Assembly (NCBI GenBank): GCA_003248845.1
Contig: QFPD01000106.1
Span: forward strand, 1-7,049
Direction of reading: 5' to 3'
DNA from: Microbacterium sp.
GTDB taxonomy: Bacteria > Actinomycetota > Actinomycetes > Actinomycetales > Microbacteriaceae
Length of the DNA: 7,049 bases
In this document: in pieces, positions 1-4,923 of the stretch
Layout: every line of letters begins with the position of its first letter
Numbering within the stretch: the stretch's first letter is position 1
Made by a program: the position numbers and the translations under genes
Notes under the pieces: generated by a model
The model's database searches: none
Told to the model about the DNA's origin: nothing
Seen by the model: only the letters and a program-made list of their open reading frames with translations

Positions 1-470
1 GCCCGCACGTGATCGTCGACGAACTCCGCGACGACGGCACCGGCACCGTCCTTCAAGAGGTACGCGTGGCGGTCGTTCCGAATCCGAGCGATGCGGCGGA
101 GCGCGCCCGACTCCCCCGCCGTGGGAGCGATGGGGATGACGACGCGGATCAGCTCGGCCGGTGGCACGCCGGGAGCACCGAGCGGCCAGTGCTGCTCGAG
201 TCGGGCGCCGTCGGCATCCTTCGGGCCTTTGATGTGCCAGCCCTCGTCCGGGCCCCCGGTGCGGCGCCGCACCGCGTACCCGGCGCGACCGAGCGTCACG
301 TCATGCACGTCGAAGTACTGCGCGTCGAGCTCCCGCCGCTCGGGACCGTCTACGGACACCACACAACCGAGCGTCTGCCAGGACGGCACCGGGGTGTCGA
401 CGCCGACATCGAAGGTCAGCTCGATCTCGAGCGAGCGAGTCGGCTCGGCGGAAGCCGACTCCGGGGTCAC
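1..470 (-). CDS. CYTH domain (triphosphate tunnel metalloenzyme-like) protein, C-terminus cut by window edge
   Basis: The reading frame is open from a GTG at 470-468 to the left edge: 156 codons plus two bases. The translation has CYTH-type features in order: EIELTF at residues 15-20 (the ExExK strand), YFD at 52-54, AVRRRTGG at 66-73, WHIKGP at 78-83, ARIRNDRHAYLL at 128-139 and an acidic EFVDD at 149-153. In this family the tunnel of charged residues binds triphosphate substrates with a divalent metal; known members include thiamine triphosphatases, polyphosphatases and class IV adenylate cyclases. The substrate here cannot be told. The third position of ExExK is Thr19 instead of Lys. The GTG overlaps the TGA of the upstream gene (GTGA) and has no convincing Shine-Dalgarno of its own, so translation is probably coupled. 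The family call is firm; the exact start is less so. Confidence 0.85.
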   Translation of the reverse strand, partial: MTPESASAEPTRSLEIELTFDVGVDTPVPSWQTLGCVVSVDGPERRELDAQYFDVHDVTLGRAGYAVRRRTGGPDEGWHIKGPKDADGARLEQHWPLGAPGVPPAELIRVVIPIAPTAGESGALRRIARIRNDRHAYLLKDGAGAVVAEFVDDHVR

Positions 471-694
471 TCGTTGCGGCCGTCGACGTCCGGGTTGATG
501 TCGTCTTCGGCCTCGACGTAGTGGAAGTCGCTCGAGGTCGGCCCGTCACCCTCCCCCGTGTTCTCCGGTCGTCCGGCACGTTCGTAGACGACTTGGGTCT
601 CGCTGTACGGAAGGATCAGCGAGTCCTGCGTCGCGTCGTCGAGGGGAAGGACCTGCCCGTCGAGCGGACCGCCGTGAAGTCGTGCGATAGCCAT
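467..694 (-). CDS. Small acidic protein of unknown function (75 aa)
   Basis: This encodes a 75-residue soluble protein with no membrane segment or signal peptide. The N-terminal half is ordered-looking: MAIARLHGGPLDGQVLPL, then SLILPYSETQVVYERAGR. The C-terminal third is rich in Asp and Glu (EAEDDINPDVDG) and probably disordered. The GGPLDG motif followed by a hydrophobic strand recurs in short uncharacterised actinobacterial and phage proteins, as I recall; no function is known to me. The ATG lies 18 bp after the mmsA stop. An AGAGGA at 713-708 is 13 nt from the ATG, somewhat far, and a weaker AGG at 705-703 is 8 nt away. The stop overlaps the GTG of the CYTH gene. Spacing suggests co-transcription with mmsA. 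It is judged real because of the coupled junctions and a protein-like composition unlike the shadow frames around it. Confidence 0.8.
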   Translation of the reverse strand: MAIARLHGGPLDGQVLPLDDATQDSLILPYSETQVVYERAGRPENTGEGDGPTSSDFHYVEAEDDINPDVDGRNE

Positions 695-712
695 GTCGCC
701 AGCCTAGTCCTC

Positions 713-2227
713 TCAGTGCGTCGGGAAGCCGAGGCTGATCTGGCTCTCGCTCGCGTCGGGCCAGCGTGTCGTCACGACCTTGCGACGTGTATAGAACTGG
801 AACGCTTCCGGCCCGTACATGTGCGTGTCGCCGAAGAGCGAGTCCTTCCAGCCGCCGAACGAGAACGCGCCGATCGGCACCGGGATCGGCACGTTGACAC
901 CGACCATGCCGACCTCGATGTCGAACTCGAACTGCCGAGCCGTCTTGCCGTCGCGGGTGAAAACGGCCGTGCCGTTCGCGTAGCGGTTGTCGTTGATGAG
1001 GGCGACGGCGTCGTCGTACGACGAGACGCGCACGACCGAGAGCACGGGACCGAAGATCTCCTCGTCGTACACCCGCATGCCGGGAGTCACGCCGTCGACG
1101 AGCGAAGGGCCGATGAAGAACCCGCCCGCCGGCACGTCGAGTTCGCGGCCGTCGACGACGAGGCGCGCACCCTCGCCTTCGGCACCGGCGACGAACCCGG
1201 TGACGCGCTCGAGGGCGTCCCGCGTGATGAGCGGACCCATCTCGATGCCCGGCGCGGTGCCGTCGCCGACCGTGACCTGCGGCATCCGATCCGCGATCTT
1301 CGCGATCAGCTCGTCGGCGACCTCGCCGACGGCGACGACGACGGAAACCGCCATGCAGCGCTCCCCCGCCGACCCGTAGCCGGCCGAGATGGCGGCATCC
1401 GCCGCGGCATCCAGGTCGGCGTCGGGCATGACGATCATGTGGTTCTTCGCGCCACCCAGCGCCTGCACGCGCTTGCCGTTCTCCGCCGCGCGGGTATAGA
1501 TGTACTTCGCGATCGGCGTCGAGCCGACGAACGAGACGGCGCGGATGAGGGGATCGTCGAGGATCGCATCGACGGCTTCTTTGTCGCCGTGCACGACGTT
1601 CAGGATGCCCGCGGGCAGTCCTGCCTCGGCGAACGCGTCCGCGATCCAGTTCGCCGCCGAGGGGTCGCGCTCGCTCGGCTTCAAGATGACGGCGTTCCCG
1701 GCGGCGATGGCGGTCGTCACCATCCAGAGCGGCACCATGGCCGGGAAGTTGAACGGAGTGATGCACGCGACGACGCCGATCGGCTGCCGCACCTGATGCA
1801 CGTCGACGCCGGAGGCGACCTGCTCGGAGTACTCGCCCTTGAGATGGTGCATGAGGCTCGTGCAGAACTCGACGTTCTCCAGGCCCCGCGCCACCTCGCC
1901 GAGGGCGTCGGGCACGGTCTTGCCGTGCTCGGAGGTGATGATGCGGGCGAGCTCCTCGGCGCGGGTGGAGATGATCTCGCGCACGCGGAACATGATCTGC
2001 TGACGCTTGCCGAGGCCCGTCTCGCGCCACGCGCGCTGCTCGTCGTGCGCGGTACGCGCCGCCGCGTGGACGAGGTCGGCGGATGCCAGGGCGACGTCGC
2101 CGGTCTGGACGCCCGTCGCGTGGTTGAACACAGCACCCGTGCGTCCGTCGGCTTCGACTCGGTCACCCCCGATGACGTGCGGGATCGCCGTGCGCGTGGT
2201 CGTGGTGCTGTCGATCGTGGTGCTCAT
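713..2227 (-). CDS. mmsA: CoA-acylating methylmalonate-semialdehyde dehydrogenase
   Basis: The enzyme oxidises methylmalonate semialdehyde with NAD+ and CoA to propionyl-CoA, releasing CO2, at the end of valine degradation; related enzymes act on malonate semialdehyde. The 504 residues are normal for the family. Aldehyde dehydrogenase motifs appear in order: TPFNFP at 157-162, KPSE at 183-186, FVGST at 233-237, QALGGAKNH at 255-263, the nucleophile in AGERCMA with Cys291, and EEIFGPVLSV at 389-398. The GGAKNH block, lacking the general-base Glu seen in hydrolytic aldehyde dehydrogenases, and the RCMA context are typical of the CoA-dependent class. The ATG at 2227 has AAGGAA 7 nt upstream and overlaps the mmsB stop by 4 bp. 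The frame stays open further upstream through mmsB, but that extension is not homologous and is rejected. An IolA role in inositol catabolism is the main alternative; the mmsB neighbour argues for valine. Confidence 0.96.
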   Translation of the reverse strand: MSTTIDSTTTTRTAIPHVIGGDRVEADGRTGAVFNHATGVQTGDVALASADLVHAAARTAHDEQRAWRETGLGKRQQIMFRVREIISTRAEELARIITSEHGKTVPDALGEVARGLENVEFCTSLMHHLKGEYSEQVASGVDVHQVRQPIGVVACITPFNFPAMVPLWMVTTAIAAGNAVILKPSERDPSAANWIADAFAEAGLPAGILNVVHGDKEAVDAILDDPLIRAVSFVGSTPIAKYIYTRAAENGKRVQALGGAKNHMIVMPDADLDAAADAAISAGYGSAGERCMAVSVVVAVGEVADELIAKIADRMPQVTVGDGTAPGIEMGPLITRDALERVTGFVAGAEGEGARLVVDGRELDVPAGGFFIGPSLVDGVTPGMRVYDEEIFGPVLSVVRVSSYDDAVALINDNRYANGTAVFTRDGKTARQFEFDIEVGMVGVNVPIPVPIGAFSFGGWKDSLFGDTHMYGPEAFQFYTRRKVVTTRWPDASESQISLGFPTH

Positions 2228-3168
2228 GAGCGGGTTCCTTCGAGAGTGCGGTCGAGCGAGGGGTCGTAGCCGCGCAGCGTGCCGTCGGGTGAGGCGAGCT
2301 TCGCGACGAGCGTGCAGTCCTTCGCGCCGAGGCCGTCGGCGATGAGTTCGTCGAGCTGGGCGAGCGCAAGGCGCGCGGCGGGCAGGTGGACGCCCGTCGT
2401 GTCGCCGGCCTGCACGGCGAGGCCGCAGTCCTTGCGGGCGAGGTCGACGGAGAACGTCGCGTCGAAGTTGTTGTTCGCCGCGGCATTCTCGAGCACGCCC
2501 GGCACGGGGTACCACGTACGCAGGGGCCAGGAATCCCCCGACGAGACGCACGCGACCTCCCAGAAGATCTTCGCGTCGAGACCGAGCTGTTCGGCGAGCT
2601 GCGACCCCTCCGACATCGCCATGACGCCGATGAAGAGCATCATGTTGTTGACGAGCTTCGCAGCGATGCCCGCTCCGGCCTCGCCACACGCGATCGTGTT
2701 GCCCGCCATCGGGGCGACGATCTCGCGCGCACGCTCGACGTCGGCCGCGCGCCCCCCGAGCATGAACGTCAAGGTGCCGGCCTCGGCCCCGGACGTCCCC
2801 CCGGAGATCGGCGCGTCGACGAACGTGAGTCCGCGTTCCTCCGCCTGCGCATGACACCAGCGCGAGGTCTCGACGTCGACCGTAGAGGTGTCCATGAGAA
2901 GTGTCGCCGGCTCTGCGTGGGCGAAGATGCCGTCCGCACCCTCGTAGGCGCCACGCACGTGCTCGGGCTTGGGCAGCGAGGTGAAGCACGCGTCGGCGCC
3001 GGCGAGGGCCTCGGCCGGCGATCCGACGACGTGGATGCCGCGGGCTTGCGCCGCCGCGGCGGCCGCCGGGTTGATCTCGACACCGCGCACGGTGTGTCCA
3101 GCGGCCACAAGATGGGCGGCCATAGGCGTTCCCATCCGGCCGAGTCCGATGAAGGCGATCGTCGACAT
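2224..3168 (-). CDS. mmsB: 3-hydroxyisobutyrate dehydrogenase
   Basis: The enzyme oxidises 3-hydroxyisobutyrate to methylmalonate semialdehyde, the substrate of the MmsA encoded next. The 314 residues are slightly longer than the usual ~300 of the beta-hydroxyacid dehydrogenase family. The Rossmann fold opens with FIGLGRMG at 6-13. Glu31, in GVEINP at the end of the second strand, is the kind of acidic residue that favours NAD+ over NADP+. The substrate-binding signature VDAPISGG is at 117-124, and the catalytic lysine is Lys171 in GIAAKLVNN, with Asn174 and Asn175 beside it. The ATG at 3168 has AGGGAG 8 nt upstream (plus-strand 3177-3182). It is the first gene of the leftward run and its stop overlaps the mmsA start (ATGA), so the two are translationally coupled. 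Other family members such as tartronate semialdehyde reductase are possible, but the mmsA partner settles it. Confidence 0.95.
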   Translation of the reverse strand: MSTIAFIGLGRMGTPMAAHLVAAGHTVRGVEINPAAAAAAQARGIHVVGSPAEALAGADACFTSLPKPEHVRGAYEGADGIFAHAEPATLLMDTSTVDVETSRWCHAQAEERGLTFVDAPISGGTSGAEAGTLTFMLGGRAADVERAREIVAPMAGNTIACGEAGAGIAAKLVNNMMLFIGVMAMSEGSQLAEQLGLDAKIFWEVACVSSGDSWPLRTWYPVPGVLENAAANNNFDATFSVDLARKDCGLAVQAGDTTGVHLPAARLALAQLDELIADGLGAKDCTLVAKLASPDGTLRGYDPSLDRTLEGTRS

Positions 3169-3209
3169 GCTCAGTGCTCCCTGCGTCGTCGGAGGTGCGG
3201 TTCGTGGTC

Positions 3210-3239
3210 ACTGTACGCACGGGCATCCATGCATATCAA
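3210..3239 (-). promoter_or_regulatory. Predicted promoter of the mmsB-mmsA run
   Basis: Read on the minus strand, TTGATA (3239-3234, five of six matches to TTGACA) is followed after 18 bp by TACAGT (3215-3210, four of six matches to TATAAT). Transcription would start near 3203, giving a leader of about 35 nt that contains the mmsB Shine-Dalgarno. The -35 box lies exactly between two TGCA half-sites (3230-3233 and 3240-3243). This is a consensus-match prediction only. Confidence 0.5.
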
Positions 3240-3300
3240 TGCACACCGGCGAGGCAAACTTGCACCGTCGCTGTGCATCGGTGCACACTCTTCGCATGCA
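3230..3300. promoter_or_regulatory. TGCA half-site cluster, candidate LysR operator region
   Basis: TGCA occurs six times in 71 bp, starting at 3230, 3240, 3261, 3274, 3282 and 3297. Three inverted repeats can be drawn: TGCAT-N4-ATGCA at 3230-3243, TGCAC-N7-GTGCA at 3261-3277, and TGTGCA-N4-TGCACA at 3272-3287. The 3230, 3240, 3261 and 3282 copies are spaced 10, 21 and 21 bp, near whole helical turns. The heptamer TGCACAC is repeated directly at 3240 and 3282. The cluster sits between the divergent mmsB and LysR genes and covers both predicted -35 boxes, which fits an operator for the LysR protein. The arms do not form a textbook T-N11-A box at their ends, so the regulator's identity is inference. 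Confidence 0.6.
3260..3289 (+). promoter_or_regulatory. Weak candidate promoter of the LysR gene, possibly leaderless
   Basis: TTGCAC (3260-3265, four of six to TTGACA) and CACACT (3284-3289, three of six to TATAAT) are 18 bp apart. If used, the transcript would begin about 7 nt later, at the ATG at 3296 itself, giving a leaderless mRNA. That would agree with the lack of any purine-rich Shine-Dalgarno just before this ATG. The -10 match is poor, so this is tentative. Confidence 0.3.
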
Positions 3301-4195
3301 GTCCAGCTCCCCCGAACCGCCGCTCGACGCGCTCATGACCTTCCTGTCCGTCGCGCGCCTGGGCAGATACACCGCGGCCGCGGAAGTGCTCGGGGTCAAC
3401 CATTCGACGGTGTCACGCCGGATCACGGCTCTCGAGACGGCCATGGGCGGCCGAGTGCTGGTACGCACGGCCGGCGGCTGGGAGGTGACGGCGCTCGGGC
3501 GCCGTGCCGTTGGGATCGCCGAGCGCATCGAGGGATCGCTGCGCGAGCTCGTCGAGGATGACGGAGCCGATGCCGTGCACGGCATGGTGCGGATCTCCGC
3601 GCCGGACGCCTTCACAGCCGCCTTCCTCGCTCCCGCGATGACGCTCCTGCGGCGCGCGCACCCGCACCTCGCGATCGAGCTGCTCTCGGCGACCCAACGC
3701 GTGCGGCAGAACCGTTCGGGCGTCGACCTCGAGGTCGTCGTCGGCCGCCCGCAGGTGCTGCGCGCGTACGCGACGCCCGTGTGCGCGTACGCGCTGCGGC
3801 TGTACGCGACCCCCGCCTACCTCGCCGAGCGCGGCGTGCCCGAAACGGTGGCGGAGCTGTCGGGGCATCCCCTCGTCTACTACGTCGAGAGCTCGCTGCA
3901 GGTCGACGAGCTGGACCGTGCGCTGCAGGAGCTGCCCGACTCTCCGGCGTCGGTGCGTTCGACGAGTGTGTTCGCGCACGTCGAGGCGACCGCGGCCGGG
4001 GCGGGCATCGGCCTGCTGCCCGATTTCCTCGGCGACACGGACGCGCGCCTCGCGCGCGTGCTCGACGGCGCCTATGCCCACCCCCTGGCGTACTGGGCCG
4101 TCGCGCGCGACGAGGGACCGCGCAACCCCGCCGTCGCAGCGACCCTCGAAGCCATGACCGGCTACATCCGGAGTGTGCAGGAGATCGACGTATGA
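3296..4195 (+). CDS. LysR-family transcriptional regulator, divergent from mmsB
   Basis: This 299-residue protein has the usual LysR length and layout. A winged helix-turn-helix lies in residues 11-70, with the recognition region YTAAAEVLGVNHSTVSRRIT at 25-44. A linker helix (about 71-90) follows, then a periplasmic-binding-like effector domain from about 96 to 290 (start GMVRISAPDAF; later GAGIGLLPDFL at 235-245). It should bind DNA as an oligomer and respond to a small metabolite. Its divergence from mmsB makes the mms genes the likely target, perhaps with 3-hydroxyisobutyrate or a related valine intermediate as effector; this is inference. The ATG at 3296 fits the family start. A longer in-frame extension exists but is non-homologous, and a GTG at 3281 is also in frame. 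No Shine-Dalgarno is visible. The stop overlaps the next start by 4 bp. Confidence 0.93.
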   Translation: MQSSSPEPPLDALMTFLSVARLGRYTAAAEVLGVNHSTVSRRITALETAMGGRVLVRTAGGWEVTALGRRAVGIAERIEGSLRELVEDDGADAVHGMVRISAPDAFTAAFLAPAMTLLRRAHPHLAIELLSATQRVRQNRSGVDLEVVVGRPQVLRAYATPVCAYALRLYATPAYLAERGVPETVAELSGHPLVYYVESSLQVDELDRALQELPDSPASVRSTSVFAHVEATAAGAGIGLLPDFLGDTDARLARVLDGAYAHPLAYWAVARDEGPRNPAVAATLEAMTGYIRSVQEIDV

Positions 4196-4923
4196 AACCG
4201 TTCCTGCTGCTCGCCACGCGCGCCGAGGATCTGCCGGCCGACGAGGAGTACGCGCTGTTCCTGCGCTACACGGGGCTGTCGGAGGAGCACCTCGTGCGGC
4301 GGCGCCTCGAGGCCGAGCCGCTCGGCGACATCGACCTGGATGACTGGTCGGGCATCTTCGTCGGCGGCGGACCGTTCAACGCGTCCGATCCGCCCGAGCG
4401 CAAGTCGGCCGTGCAGCGCCGCGTCGAGGCCGAGATCTCGACTCTTCTCGATGCCGTCATCGCGCGAGACTTCCCCTTCTTCGGCGCGTGTTACGGCATC
4501 GGCACCGTGGGGGCGCACGAGGGCGCTGTCATCGACGGCACCCATCGCGAGCCGATCAGCGTCGTCGAGGTTGCGCGCACCGCCGCCGGCGCCGCCGATC
4601 CGCTCCTGGCGAACCTCCCCGACACCTTCGCGGCGTTCGTCGGCCACAAGGAGGCGATCACGATCCTGCCGCCGTCTGCGACGCTGCTCGTGCGCGGTAA
4701 GGCCTGCCCCGTGCAGATGTTCCGCGTGGGGCGGAACGTCTACGCGACGCAGTTCCATCCGGAGTGCGACGTCGAGGGTATCTCCACCCGCATCCGCGCG
4801 TACGCCGACTACGGGTACTTCGCGCCGGGCGAGCTCGATCTGACCCTCGCCGCGGTCCACCGCGTGCCGGTGACGCACACCGGCGAGATCCTCGCCGCCT
4901 TCGTCCGGCGCTACGCCCGCTAG
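4192..4923 (+). CDS. Class I glutamine amidotransferase-like protein
   Basis: The 243-residue protein is a stand-alone class I (triad) amidotransferase domain resembling the GuaA glutaminase half. The nucleophile elbow is FFGACYGIG with Cys100; the other triad residues are His189 and Glu191 in QFHPEC. An oxyanion-type GGGPFN is at 58-63, and GHKEAI at 151-156 matches the conserved block of this group. There is no synthetase domain, so it either serves a partner encoded elsewhere or hydrolyses a gamma-glutamyl compound; the substrate is unknown. The ATG overlaps the LysR stop (ATGA) and has a strong AGGAGA at 4179-4184, 7 nt upstream, so it is coupled to the regulator. Its TAG stop at 4921-4923 shares three bases with the glgP stop on the other strand. 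The domain call is secure; the role is not. Confidence 0.92.
   Translation: MKPFLLLATRAEDLPADEEYALFLRYTGLSEEHLVRRRLEAEPLGDIDLDDWSGIFVGGGPFNASDPPERKSAVQRRVEAEISTLLDAVIARDFPFFGACYGIGTVGAHEGAVIDGTHREPISVVEVARTAAGAADPLLANLPDTFAAFVGHKEAITILPPSATLLVRGKACPVQMFRVGRNVYATQFHPECDVEGISTRIRAYADYGYFAPGELDLTLAAVHRVPVTHTGEILAAFVRRYAR

Noticed and set aside
521..2269. A 582-codon open frame on the plus strand, antisense to mmsA
   Set aside because: The translation is Arg/Asp/Val/Ala-rich with no recognisable domain, as expected opposite a high-G+C gene. The minus-strand product is an unmistakable aldehyde dehydrogenase.
713..3226. An extended 837-residue version of MmsA starting at 3226
   Set aside because: The extra 333 residues are the shifted frame of mmsB. 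The start at 2227 has a good Shine-Dalgarno, the ATGA overlap and the family's length.
2969..3295. A longer LysR product starting at 2969
   Set aside because: The extension runs antisense through mmsB and across the divergent promoter. LysR proteins begin a few residues before the helix-turn-helix, matching 3296.
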